From: Pseudofabraea citricarpa
Lineage: Eukaryota > Ascomycota > Leotiomycetes > Helotiales > Dermateaceae
Length of the DNA: 64,000 nt
Reading direction: 5' to 3'
NCBI GenBank assembly: GCA_029641185.1
Contig: JAPWGK010000001.1
Location: 3,856,501-3,920,500, forward strand
Below are positions 29,898 to 40,941 of this stretch, piece by piece. The notes beneath the pieces are model-generated. The model was not told the origin of the DNA and searched no databases. It saw nothing but the letters and a program-made list of their open reading frames with translations. Position numbers and translations under genes: made by a program. How positions within the stretch are numbered: position 1 is the stretch's first letter; every line of letters starts with the position of its first letter.

Positions 29898-31973
29898 TTA
29901 ACTTTCCTCCGCGGTCCTAGCATCATCAACAATCAATTTCCAGGTCGGATCACCTTCTTCCCAGAGCAAATTCATCGGTAAACCAAGTCGCTTATCTCGA
30001 GTGCGATACATCGAGTCGATTTTCCGAATATCCGACGTATTTCGCAAGAACCGCAGCTCCTCACTATTCAGGAAGTCCTCGTAATATTTGATGTGGGGAT
30101 AGTACTTCGCCTGATTCTCCACAAGTCGATTTCGGACCTGAAGGGAGCAAGACTTTGAAACGTGAGTACCATCATACTCCTGTGTCTTTCCATGGGAAGT
30201 AGTCTTTTCACCAGCAATCTGAACGCGGTGCATGTCGAGGGCAACCAGCTCGGACTTCTCTACTGAAGATCTGATTTCTTGAATTCCAGCTACACTAAAA
30301 ACCGTGCGGCCAAGATTCAACCATCGTAGAGCGGGTGACATGACGAGGGGTTTCAAACTTTCAATGCAGGAGTCGTCGAGGTAATTGAATTTCTGTCCGT
30401 GGACTGTTGTGGTTTGCGAGGCGCCAAGATCGAGAGTGTGCAGCGGATGATGGGTTTCGGAAAGTGCTCCCGCGAGACAAGACACCCCTTTGCTTGTGAG
30501 ACCGGTAGAAGCGCAGGCAAGTCGCTTAAGTGTCTTGTTTTTCGCTAATCCAGGGGCAAGAAGAAACATACCAGCGTCGCCGATTGGATTTGTCGACAGA
30601 AAGAGACTCTCAAGGCCACAATGTGGATCGGCGAGGTATTCGGCAAGGCTGGCGCAGGCTTTCTGACCGATACCATTGGCGTTCAAGTAGAGGTGTCGGA
30701 GAGCTGTTGGACGGCCGGTGATTGCTTCAATGAAGCGCCGGGTGCCCTCGTCGCCTAATTCCGTGGTCTCCAAATCCAAAGTCCGAAGATGAGGAATTCG
30801 AAGAACAAGCTCTGCTAATAATGCACCAGAGTTAGGACCGAACGGATTTCTCTTGAACCAGAGGTTGGTGATTGTAGAAGAGGTAATCATCTGTGGAACG
30901 AGAAGTGATAGGCCATGTCGGGTGATGTGACAACCTGCAAGATACCAAGTCTCGATGCGATTGGGGTGTTTCTGAATGAACTCTGCAACTGCTTTGGCGC
31001 CAGTTGTAGAGATAGCGTTATTTCCCAGGAGGAAATGACGAATTTGGCGATTAGATTCCAACGCTTCCATTAAGTTTCCAATATGTGTTGGCCCTACAAC
31101 CTGTTTGCAAAGGTCAAGACGACCATCTTCATAGATGATGCCCCGCTTGAACTCCACTAAAGGTGCCTGCCACAAAAGTTCGAAGCCGTGTGTGCCCGTG
31201 AACGTCTTGTCTTGCACCGGGAAATCGAAGTTGGGATTCGAGTTTTGCGATTTGGTGAATTCCTTGTTCTGCGACAAGAATCCGAAGATAGGCTCAAAGT
31301 CTTCAGTCTTGCCGATTTTGACAGGCATCGGAATAGCGGCGGGTCCTTTGAGATCCACAGGGTCGATGTCCTGACCAGCCCAGGGTCCTTGGATCTTCAG
31401 CAGTTTCCCTCCAGAGTTGTTCTTGGGTTGCATTTCAGCAGCCAGGCGCTCTTTTCGCTTTTGGCGAGCGACAGCTTTGGCGGTAATGGTCAGATCTTCA
31501 TACTTGATTATAGCGGCGATCTCTGAAATATCTGGGTAGAGTTGTTTAGCCAGTTGAAGAGCCAAAGGTCGCTGAGATTTGTTTCGACGCTTTGGGAGGG
31601 CTAGGAGTGCTTGCTCGTTGTTACAGTTGCCTTGGCTGACAGACCGAAGAGTTGATAGGTGATCATCCATACTGTATGCAGTGTGTGCGTGGATTGAAAA
31701 AGGAGCTGCATCTTCTTCCTCGTCTCTAATGCCCCCAAAAGATGACTCGGAACTTTTCAAGCTGTATGTTGAGGTTGTTGGAGACGATGGCTCTGATGGT
31801 GCTGTGCCGTCAGTAAGGCCCACGAATTGCTTTGGGGCAGTTGATGCGATGGAGGAAGTTGAAGTCAACATAGTAAATGGAGTTGTTTTGCAACGCGAGG
31901 ATGCTAATGAGAAGAAGAGGTTCTGGCGAGAAGGCCAAGAGAGGACTTTTATAATTCGAAATAGTTGAGTCAT
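29898..31973 (-). CDS. Leucine-rich-repeat (RNI-like) protein
   Basis: A single 691-codon frame without introns. The first 35 residues (MTQLFRIIKVLSWPSR...) are basic and hydroxylated and could be a mitochondrial targeting peptide; a second start at MLTSTSS is possible. Residues about 50-290 are low-complexity and helical, with QLAKQLYPDISEIAAII and RQKRKERLAAEM. From about residue 300 to 580 follow ribonuclease-inhibitor-type repeats: IRHFLLGNNAISTTGAKAVA, IETWYLAGCHITRHGLSLL, LRTLDLETTELGDEG, LRHLYLNANGIGQKA, LESLFLSTNPIGDAG and LHTLDLGASQ. A basic C-terminus ends in RKIDSMYRTRDKRLGLP. Such repeats form a protein-binding horseshoe. The binding partner is not evident and I know no named ortholog. 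Confidence 0.85.
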   Translation of the reverse strand: MTQLFRIIKVLSWPSRQNLFFSLASSRCKTTPFTMLTSTSSIASTAPKQFVGLTDGTAPSEPSSPTTSTYSLKSSESSFGGIRDEEEDAAPFSIHAHTAYSMDDHLSTLRSVSQGNCNNEQALLALPKRRNKSQRPLALQLAKQLYPDISEIAAIIKYEDLTITAKAVARQKRKERLAAEMQPKNNSGGKLLKIQGPWAGQDIDPVDLKGPAAIPMPVKIGKTEDFEPIFGFLSQNKEFTKSQNSNPNFDFPVQDKTFTGTHGFELLWQAPLVEFKRGIIYEDGRLDLCKQVVGPTHIGNLMEALESNRQIRHFLLGNNAISTTGAKAVAEFIQKHPNRIETWYLAGCHITRHGLSLLVPQMITSSTITNLWFKRNPFGPNSGALLAELVLRIPHLRTLDLETTELGDEGTRRFIEAITGRPTALRHLYLNANGIGQKACASLAEYLADPHCGLESLFLSTNPIGDAGMFLLAPGLAKNKTLKRLACASTGLTSKGVSCLAGALSETHHPLHTLDLGASQTTTVHGQKFNYLDDSCIESLKPLVMSPALRWLNLGRTVFSVAGIQEIRSSVEKSELVALDMHRVQIAGEKTTSHGKTQEYDGTHVSKSCSLQVRNRLVENQAKYYPHIKYYEDFLNSEELRFLRNTSDIRKIDSMYRTRDKRLGLPMNLLWEEGDPTWKLIVDDARTAEES

Positions 31974-32186
31974 CTTTCAGGCATCCATCCTGTCACGAAC
32001 AGTGTCAAAGAGGGGGTAAAGGTGAAAGCATAACAATGGTGTTGTACTTGGCAGGGCGTGGCGAAGCAAGCTGTAAGGCTGATTGTGTACCAGCCCCACT
32101 ATTCTATGCGCTATATTAGGTCAAAGATGGAAACAAATAGAATTAAAATTATCAGGAAGTTCACACAACTATTCACTCTATGCAAA

Positions 32187-33059
32187 ATGTCGCCTCTCCG
32201 CCCCATCCCAACCGTAGGTCTAGGAACGTTCCGCCTCAAGAACGAAGCTGTACAGCAGGCTATCCGCGAAGCCGTCCGCCTTGGATACCGCCATATTGAT
32301 ACAGCTGCCATTTATCGAAATGAGAAGGATATCGGTCTTGTATTACAAGAATTATACAACCAGCCTTCAAGTAAAATAAGTCGTTCGGACCTCTGGATCA
32401 CATCAAAACTTTCACCTTACGACATGAAGACTCCACGTGAATCGCTCCTCAAGACACTTTCTTCTCTGCAAACTGATTACTTGGATCTGTATCTCATCCA
32501 TTGGCCAGGTGTAGCCCGGAAAGCAGCTTCGAATCCAGAGAATAAGCGCTTGAGGCTAGAGGCATGGAATGTTCTTAACGAGGCGAAGTGCGAGGGGCTG
32601 GTGCGTCACATAGGCGTCTCGAATTTCACGCCGCAGCACATTTGCGAATTGATAGATGAGACAGAGTATGGAATCAAGGATGCATTTTTACAGATGGAAA
32701 TCCATCCTTGGTACTGGAGAGACGCGCTGGAGATCCAAAGCCGTTTTGCAGAACACGCTCTTACTGTCGTCGGTTATGCCTTGCTTGCTGAGGGTAAACT
32801 TTTGGGTGCTGAATCCATGCCGATTTTGGATGAAATTGCACAAAGGTCTGGGATGACGCGGGTGCAAGTGGTATTGGCATGGGCGCTGAGCAAGAAATGG
32901 GGTGTCTTGGTCAGATCTGGGGATGTGACTCATTTGCTGCAAAATCTTAAGACGCCGACTTTGACAGGAACTTTGACGTCAGAGGAGTATGATTCCATCG
33001 ATGGTATCTCATCCCAGGGAGAAGAAAAGCTATGCTGGGATCCTCGAATGGTCAAGTAA
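32187..33059 (+). CDS. Aldo-keto reductase
   Basis: NAD(P)H-dependent reductase of carbonyl compounds with a TIM barrel, 290 aa, intronless. The start at MSPLRPIPTVGLGTF fits the family's first strand; an upstream in-frame extension has no conserved sequence. The catalytic tetrad is visible: Asp38 and Tyr43 in HIDTAAIYRNE, Lys74 in WITSKLSP and His105 in LYLIHWPG. GVSNFTPQHI and the late block ALSKKWGVLVRSGDVTHL are the usual substrate- and cofactor-side motifs. Family position is near the short fungal AKRs; the substrate is unknown. It diverges from the LRR gene, with about 210 bp between the two start codons. Confidence 0.92.
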   Translation: MSPLRPIPTVGLGTFRLKNEAVQQAIREAVRLGYRHIDTAAIYRNEKDIGLVLQELYNQPSSKISRSDLWITSKLSPYDMKTPRESLLKTLSSLQTDYLDLYLIHWPGVARKAASNPENKRLRLEAWNVLNEAKCEGLVRHIGVSNFTPQHICELIDETEYGIKDAFLQMEIHPWYWRDALEIQSRFAEHALTVVGYALLAEGKLLGAESMPILDEIAQRSGMTRVQVVLAWALSKKWGVLVRSGDVTHLLQNLKTPTLTGTLTSEEYDSIDGISSQGEEKLCWDPRMVK

Positions 33060-33973
33060 GTTACGCACCAGCATTCCGACCTAAAGGCCATTTTTGGAAC
33101 CACTCTATTACGTTCTTAACCGAGGAGCAATCTCAGCAACCTGCAAACTTCGACAGGAATTCTTTGAAATTACCCATTTGTCAGTAGATACTTGGAAGGC
33201 ATAGCTCTTGTATGGAGAGCCGAAATCTCTTGGAAAGAGTAGTACTAGGAGGGGGTGCTGCATGACGTGGAAAAAAACATTGACCGTCGCATTGGTTTTA
33301 AAACCTTCGACCTTATAGTACTTGAATGGTTTTAAAAAGCTTAATAATCGCAAACAAATTCGTACTAGTTAGTATTCTCTTCCGTCAGGAACATGAGTAA
33401 ATGGCTTTAAAACTACGTAATAAAACAGGGTAGATATCTAAACATATCGTGAGATTTTATACCACGTTGAGTAGTATATATTACACCTACTCAAAACCAA
33501 CCTCTTTTTAAATTCCAACAAGTCCGCTGTGGACGGCCCTTGTCTAGCTGTGCGCAGATTGTTCTGTGACGTGCATTTGTTCATTTTCCTTAACCGGCAC
33601 TCGCTCGCTAACGTGCCTGTACTGCTGGTGTCATCTGTGGCTGGAAACAATTTCTTCTCTTTGGTCTTCTTATTGTATGTGAAGTTACTCCAGTTGTTTT
33701 CTTAACTAGTTCTACGCTAGTAGATTTGCTATAACCGCCACGATATAAATCTGTGGGTGGGCTGAAGGTATCGTTATACCAACGTCATCTTGACTTTGAA
33801 CCGCAGTTAGCATTTGATTTTTCGTATAAATTTACACATAATAACAGTGAAGAAGGTGAGGCTAAGGTAGTAATCAAGGTAAATTCACTGTAATAAAAGA
33901 ATCACGAAGTCCAGGTATGTGAACGGTGAATAACATCGAAAATTGCATCAAATAAAGTTTTTGATTTAGATAT
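33060..33973. other. AT-rich spacer
   Basis: No gene or repeat recognised in about 0.9 kb. Confidence 0.4.
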
Positions 33974-34771
33974 TTAGGATTCTGCTGCAAGTAAAATGAC
34001 TTCAATAGTTCTGTCTGGTTGACTCAAAAATGGACTATGTCCAGCGGTGCACCTCTCGCTCTTTATGCCGGGTACACCCGCAACCAGCATCTCTTGAAAG
34101 GCTACCGGCAACACTGTGTCAGTCTCGCAAATCAGATACCAGGAAGGAATCTTTAGGTCGGAAGCAACAAAGTCCACCGGCGTCTCAAAAGCGGATAATG
34201 TGTGATGGCTGAGCGTTTGGTAAAGCGATTCTGCCTGTTCCTCTGGAAGATCGCTATAGAAAGCAGATTTTGAAGCCGGAAGCGCAATGGCATATCCGTC
34301 CTGGCGAAATATATCAGTATATTCTCCTGTCTTGGGGTCTTATCAAAATCCAACCTTCTCTTCCAACCAAGGTGGAAATGTGCCACCAAATGTCTGCTTC
34401 AGCGTCATACCCTGCGCAGGGATAGCAAATGCAGTAACAAATACCAATGATTTGATACCTCCCAGCTTGCCATCCTTCTTGCGTTCTTCAATACTGTGAT
34501 GCTGAGTGCTTGCTGTTGCTGGAATACCACCATAAGAGTGAGCTACCAGAAGTACTTCCTTCCCTTGGTCCATGATAGGTTCGGCGACCTTGTGTATTGC
34601 CGCCACATCCTCCTTCCATGATGTGCTTGCCACAGGGGAGCCACTTGATGGTAAGTCCACAGTAGCGACAGAATATGACAGAGCTTCCAGTTTTGATTTG
34701 ATAGCAGCAAAACAATCTGAACTGTGCCAGGCGCCGTGAACTAGAAGGATGGTGGGCTTTATGGAAGCCAT
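33974..34771 (-). pseudogene. Alpha/beta hydrolase with two in-frame stops
   Basis: The frame starts at 34771 (MASIKPTILLVHGAWH) and shows the family features: LVHGAWHSSDCF, nucleophile elbow LLVAHSYGG (Ser), Asp in ICETDTVLP and His in CTAGHSPFLSQP. The length, about 265 codons, matches one complete domain. After FPPWLEEKVGF, two consecutive stops (TGA TAA, around 34343-34338) interrupt the frame, and coding sequence resumes in the same frame with DPKTGEYTDIFRQDG. A 24-nt GT...AG segment spanning the stops would be too short for a normal intron. So it is either a double nonsense lesion or, less likely, an ultra-short intron. The rest is well preserved, which suggests recent inactivation. Confidence 0.7.
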
Positions 34772-36483
34772 ATTCAGCAACTGCAATTTTCTAGAAAGAT
34801 ATACTAGTATAGCAGCGTTTTAGGGAGATAGAAGATAGATAGTAGAGATTCTGTAACTAGAAAATTTGCCAGATAAGGGGATGGTGGGAGTCAATTAAAA
34901 ACCCCCACCATAATATATGATTGCGTTAATTCCGTCATGTACAAGCGGCGGCCGAGGGCCCTGAGGAAGATCCGGTACTATGACCGATTTCCTGACTCCT
35001 GAGTCCTGACAGAGTGACAGTGGGCCATTAAAGAGGGGCTTGAAGTCTAGAGCGAGCCACTAATGATTTTGGTGCCTTTTGCGTGTAGGACACAACTATC
35101 ATGCATCACGATAACATCGACTCGCTAGACCCATGATAATACGTGTACCTATGCCGTACTCTATCTCTTCAATCCTCCCAAGTATTTAACAATCAGATAT
35201 GATACACCCAGATGAGCAGAATCGCCCACGTTTTACCCCTTTTGATGGTTACCTTGTTCAATAGCCATGCGCAGACAGGAACTGTGCCACTGTGGATGTT
35301 CGGGACATGTTGCGGCACTGTAGTACCCGCGTAGAGTACAAGTGAGGTTGGTGGGAACCGAAGTGATTCCTTGTAGGATCAGCAACCATAGGTGGTACCA
35401 TTTAATCGACGTCAAATGGCACAATGCACACGGGCCGCTGATATAAAATCCACCATTCCGGGTAATCCCCAGGAAGCAAATCCTTCAAAAGTCTATTATA
35501 TGGAGACCGGCTGACTTATCGTCCCACGCGAGAAAGCAAATGGGGCGACAAACAGAGCGGAATCAATCTGGACTCTCAATAGCTTCGTAAGGTTAAAAGC
35601 ATTCTATATCAGAGTTTTTGAGAAATACACCTATCACTTTGAACGGCTCTCTTCATGGGCTTCAAGCCGTTGTTGGTGGAATTTTGCTGGATGATGTTAG
35701 ATGGTCAGGTACTTTGCCAGTCCAATCGGCTTAACATTCTGTAGAATCATCTTTGACCAAGGTTCGCTAAGGCCGAACGCTTAACCCCGAAAGCAAATGC
35801 CCTTTGCACAACCAAGATAGCCGAGGCCTGAGACTGAGAGGTGGAGCATAGAAGTCGTTGCGCGCTGTTATTTCTCGGAGAAACTATAATCATGAGTCCA
35901 GGGCATTGCATCATGTGCTGATGTCACTCATGAACCAAGCGAAATCATAAAGGCAACGCTCAGTGTTCAGGAAGCCACCTAAACTGTCACCAATTATCAA
36001 AACCGTCAACACATAGCCTAGACATGTCATTGTGACTGAGAGTGGATTTCCCAATATGACATCTTATATCTCTTCACCGAAAACTTCCATGAGCTAGCTA
36101 CCCCTTACATTATAGCCATGGCCACAGCCGCATCCCTTGGCCCGATCGTCTATCCCAATTCCATTATAGCTTTGAGCTTAATTTACCGGAAGAAAAGGGA
36201 AATCTCCCCACGGTTTCTGTTTGCACAATTCTCGTAAGTTTACTGCCTGGGGAGATATCTTGACAAGGATCAACGTCTCCAGTTCCGACACTCTGGCTGC
36301 CCTCTGTTGATCCTTCCTCGAATGACCATTATGCAGGAGACATACCGCAGGGCGTAGTATCAGTCTCAAGAACACAAATGCAGAATGAGAGCACTTTACT
36401 CTTTACTCTTCTTTCTGTTTCTTTTGCCCATGGCTTACATTCTCCGTGCCAAACCTGTTTTCCACATTCGCTGAACTCGAAAG
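34772..36483. other. Spacer (1.7 kb)
   Basis: No supported gene. One minus-strand frame at 35233-35424 begins MCHLTSIKWYHLWLL and has a signal-like hydrophobic stretch plus four cysteines after it, but it is only 63 codons and nothing else supports it. Confidence 0.35.
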
Positions 36484-38071
36484 ATGTCTTCTGCTTCTTT
36501 ATCAAGCGCCAACAAAGGCCCAGAGGCAGTAAGAGTTTGCACCGCATTAACTATTCTAGGTACAATAGCTGTCGTACTCCGAATATGGGCTCGAAAACAC
36601 AAGAGGGTGTCCTTGGCAGCAGATGATTACACCATCATTGCATCTCTGGTAGGTCAAAATAGAAGTTAGCTTTTTAAATCAACGCTCTAGTAGCCTAACA
36701 ACTACAGGTGTTAGTATACGGCCTTCTTGCAATCATAGTAGTCGGTAAGTGAACCATTCATCTTTGGCAGTTTTCTTCTAAAACATTTTACAGCAGTACG
36801 TAATGGACTTGGCCAAAGTGTCGTGGTCGTTGCGACAACTATTCCATATGGTGTTGTCTCTGTACTCAAGGTATGAAGTATCACTATCTCTTATATTGGT
36901 TGTGGCTGAGATACATACAGTCTCTCATGGCTTGTGAGATTGTGTACGGTGCCGCACTTGCTGTGATTAAGATTTCAGTTCTGCTCATGTATAAGCGCAT
37001 CTTCCCAACGCGAACATTTCGAGTCGGCGCAGCAATTATTGGAACCATTACCCTTATGTGGTGGATTGCCGTCACACTTGTTGCCATATTTCAATGCACA
37101 CCCGTTGCCATGGCGTACGACAAAACTCTCAGCGGCCGTTGTATCGATAACAATAAGTTCTACATTGGTAATGCTGTTCCAAACATCATCACTGATTTAA
37201 TGATACTCGCATTGCCCGCTCGGGAGGTTTGGAACTTGCAAATCCCAAAAGCTCAAAAACTAGCCATCTCGGGTATATTCATGATGGGAGGAGTGTAAGT
37301 CATTTTATTCAATTCAAAAGCCATTCATCAAGCACTGTTCTTACCCCCTTTTTAATTATCGTTTTGGGCGACAGATAAATATCGTAAAAAGAAATAGGGT
37401 TCCTACCTTATTCCCTTGAATGATTGTAATTAGAGTTGTTAGTGACGACTTTAATGACGAGCTGTTGACATTGGCTACATGATGGGGAAATGTTGGAGCG
37501 GCTTTACTCGGTTAGGCCAGGATATTTACTAAGAAATGTAGGATTATAATCATTAGTATTATTCGACTCGTCAGCCTTTTCGAACTCTCAGCACAAGGCT
37601 CAAATGCAGACATCACAAGTAAGACTTCCGCACTGCAGAACGACTGACATCATCCTAACCAATCTCCCAGGCATCCTTACACTCCCTTGGATTTGGACAA
37701 CAATAGAACCTTGTATCGGTATAATCAGCGCATGCCTCCCCACCCTCCGACCTCTAGCAGTTATGTGTTTTGGCCGCACACCCCGTCCCAGCGCTGTAGC
37801 CTCAGACTCGAACCTCGCGACGATCGGAGGAACTGTTGGGAAGGGTAGCACTAAAAGTAGCAATTGGTCGCTTGGAAAAGTGAAGGGTGATGATGGGACG
37901 GGAAGCTTTGAGAGGCTACATGAGATTGATGGTCAAGACGAACTGACCCCACCAGGATACTCTACTCAGAGGAAGAACAGAATCTCAGTGCGGACGGAAA
38001 GAGATGAGGATATTCCTCTTGGGAGTATCACTGTGAGGAAGGAATTGAATTGGGAAGAACGTACGACTTGA
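36484..38071 (+). CDS. Fungal rhodopsin-domain (seven-helix) membrane protein
   Basis: Member of the large ascomycete family of integral membrane proteins with a rhodopsin-like domain (PTH11-related architecture without the CFEM domain). The start MSSASLSSANKGPEAVRV is followed by LTILGTIAVVLRIWARK, the DDY motif (AADDYTIIASL), NGLGQSVVVV, YGAALAVIKISVLLMYKRIF, IFQCTPVAMAYD, CIDNNKFYIGNAVPNIITDLMILALP, LFELSAQGSNADIT, and LPWIWTTIEPCIGIISACLP, then a polar cytosolic tail of about 100 residues. At least six introns. The one after GIFMMGGV is unusually long, about 255 nt to the next recognisable exon. Members are candidate surface receptors; the ligand is unknown. Confidence 0.85.
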
Positions 38072-39493
38072 TCAAATACACACTACCAGTGCAAAGATAC
38101 TTCGTTTACAACCGAGCTAAGATAGACGATTTCAAAAAATCTCTGAGCATGTCAAAGTGTAATTTCTGTACGTAAGTCAAAACCAGAGGAAAATTGGTTG
38201 ATAAACTGGTTCTATTTCACATAATAGCAAACATGTCTATCTGCCTGAGCTGCTTACGATGCTAAACAGGAGCAAGAGAAGATGAAAAACAAAAAGAAGT
38301 GGCAAAAACAGATCGACTGCCTTTCTGAGGCTCATGTATGGCAGAGCGGATGGGATGCCCAGTTGTCACCGTGCCACGGTACCCGCAGCTTAGATCGCCT
38401 TAAGCGAGTCGCGTTACTAGATCTCATTTTGAATGCCACGTTTTCCCCTCTCAACACGAGATTCCAAATCAGAAAGAGACCGTTCTATTCCGCAGGAGCG
38501 AGAACTCCTTCTTTTCGAAAATCAAACTAGAACAAAAGGAGGGGGAAAGGGGAAAGACGTGCTTGACTCAAAAATAAATGGCCATCGTCAAATCCCAATG
38601 CCCTCATGGGAACAAACCTCCACCCTCTCTGCAAGCACAAAAAGAAAAGTGATGGTTCTTAATGTGGGTTTTGGACCCTTCGATCCTGATGAGAGCTCGC
38701 CTCATCCAGCTGGTCTTCGGCAGAATAGCTCTCTCGCTCTCCAGCCGAGCGGCGGCCGGTGATTCAGCAGTGAGGGAGCTGAGAATGAAAGCAGAAATCT
38801 GTGCAACACTTGTCCTATGAATTTTTTTGTCATCATCGTCTTGAAAGTCTAGTCTTAGGAGATAGAGGAGGTAGTATACTATAGTAGGATCGAAGCGGAC
38901 AAAGAGAATATTATATTTAATGATCATGGCTCTCATTCAGGGGTATAAAATAAAGTCTTCAAGAACAGCACTTGGTCGAAAAGGTCGGCAAAATCCGACG
39001 AAAGTCAAAGCGACACAGACTTAACAATCACCCAGACGGCAACCACAGCCATGCAACTTGACATGCGGATGTTTGACAGAAATTAGAATAGAAGGAAATA
39101 AAATACGTAAGAAAGCATGTTACCTAGGGTAATACAGTGCTTCCTCTAGCGCTTGTCTAGCACACTGAACCCGCGAGAAGAATAAAAGAGAAAGTAAACC
39201 AAAACTATCTTGCTTTGCCAGTCGATACTAATGACTTGGCTGTTGGATAGACATTGCACTCGATCCAATCCCCTGCTTTATTGTTGACCAGATGCTTCCG
39301 CTTAAAATGCTGAGCCAGATCCTTGGGATTTGCATAGCAGATGACGCCCAGTGCCCAATTCAGTCAAACACAGCTAACGAAACAGTGGATCAACATACAA
39401 ATGTGACATACTCAGAATCACACACAGAGTTCTCTAAGCGAGATCCCCCCTGGAACCGTTTTTAGTAAAAATAAAATAGTTTTATAGCGGTAT
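38072..39493. other. Spacer (1.4 kb) with a zinc-finger-like coding relic
   Basis: No intact gene. On the minus strand about 39205-39370 reads VICYANPKDLAQHFKRKHL, then GDWIECNVYPT. This recalls the C2H2-like region at the end of FluG-domain (DUF3435) proteins, which are mobile or relic sequences in many ascomycetes. It is short and ends in a stop; I treat it as a possible relic only. Confidence 0.3.
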
Positions 39494-40461
39494 CTAAGCC
39501 TGTTTAGGTACTCTCTCAATAAGCATTACATGCCCTTCATTGTCCCATCCAGTGTCCTTTAATCTCTTAGCATCCCGAACCAGTCTTTCTGGATGGAGAA
39601 TCAGGAAAGCGAACAAAATGAAAAAACATAGGCAGAGCATCGAAGATGTAAATGTATGCTTCCTGATTAGTCTGGCCGTTGAGGGACTCGATAGTGCGAA
39701 ATACAGTCCGCACAATCATGGCCAGTGTTGCTGCCACAATGGCCCAGAAGTAAAACTGCCACTGCATAGCCAGGGAACGGACCAGTACCTCGGGAGGGTC
39801 GCGGCTGGTTCGAACAAAGACGTACCAGCTAGTTACAATGAAGATTACCAGTGCAATGATCTGTACAGCCAGACCCGTCAGAAGGATTGTCCGACTCTTA
39901 GCAAGACTTGCGGCATCGCCTGAAACAACCATGCCGGCACCGATAAACTGGGTGAAGATACAGGCGATGTCGATAAGAACGTAGATCCTAGTCATCCAAC
40001 GCGGGCTGATCAAAGAATGGTGGCTTGCCTCAAGCGCGATGATAATGCGTCCGAGACTCATGTAGATAGTTGCGGCGATGAAAGGGGCCGAGACGAGGAG
40101 GAGCATGAACTGTAGTATAAAGGGCCCCTTTCTATTAGGGTCGTCAGACGCCCAGCCACGCCCATAATAGCCTGCCGCTTCTCCTAGAATATGCGAAATG
40201 CAGTCAGCACTGTCGAATACTTCTGGGATCTATATTTGACCCCGATATATGCAAGTGTGTATTTCGTAACTTACCCGTGCCACCAAGGATCAAGGGAAGT
40301 ATGAATCGCGAGTGGAGGCGGAACATATACACAATATGTGCAATAGTCGCGAGTCCAAACAGACCAAGAAAGAGATATCCAGCTTGTTGATTTGGCCTAT
40401 GTTCGAAAAAGACGATCTGCGTGCCATTGACGATAGGCCCGAAGGGACCGTCTGAGCCCAT
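39494..40461 (-). pseudogene. RTA1-like membrane protein, frameshifted near the C-terminus
   Basis: RTA1-family proteins are seven-helix membrane proteins linked to lipid translocation and stress resistance. Exon 1 (40461-40275) gives MGSDGPFGPIVNGTQIV and helix 1-2; exon 2 (from 40183) gives EAAGYYGRGWASDDPNRKG, IYMSLGRIIIALE, IYVLIDIACIFTQFIGAGM, LTGLAVQIIALVIFIV, VRTVFRTIESLNG and AYIYIFDALPMFF. At the T6 run (39621-39626 on the plus strand, as A6) the frame slips by one base: the family's C-terminal helix and HPERL continue in another frame (ILFAFLILHPERLVRDAKRL) to a stop at 39494. A single extra T explains this. It may be a real null allele or a homopolymer error. Confidence 0.75.
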
Positions 40462-40941
40462 GGCTGGGGAAGGTGTAAGTAGTGAGTGGTAGGAGCGGTT
40501 GTGTGTGTATGTAGAGCATCAAAATTGCAAAGTGCCCGTTCTTGGTCTGTATATTTGAAGTGGTCATTCCCATGGAACCGGTGTTCTTATATATGCGTAT
40601 ACCGACAGGTACCTATTGTTAGTACCTCCTAACAAGGGCGCAATGCTCGCTTGTACAATACCTGAATATCTTGCCGTTGATCAAACCATATACAAAATAC
40701 TGCACAAATTACCCAGTAAGAAGATGCCCAAAGAAGCTTGATTACACGCTCGAAGCATTAGAGGCTGTAGGTAGTTGTATGTCCCTCATGTCATTTAGCG
40801 AGCTTTGCTATCCACTCTGCAGGGGGTGAGTGAGGCTGTAATGCAACCCGAAAATCAATGCGAAAAATGGTTCCCCTTTTATTATTTAAGCCTCGCTCGC
40901 GTCCCTCGCGTCTCTCGTTACGAATATTCAATTCTACCGCA
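40462..40941. promoter_or_regulatory. Divergent promoter between RTA1-like gene and Zn2Cys6 regulator
   Basis: The two start codons face away from each other across 480 bp. A shared promoter is possible. I see no convincing CGG-N-CCG element for the neighbouring regulator. Confidence 0.35.

Noticed and set aside
35233..35424. 63-codon minus frame with signal-like start and four cysteines
   Set aside because: Could suggest a small secreted protein, but length, context and lack of any support are insufficient.
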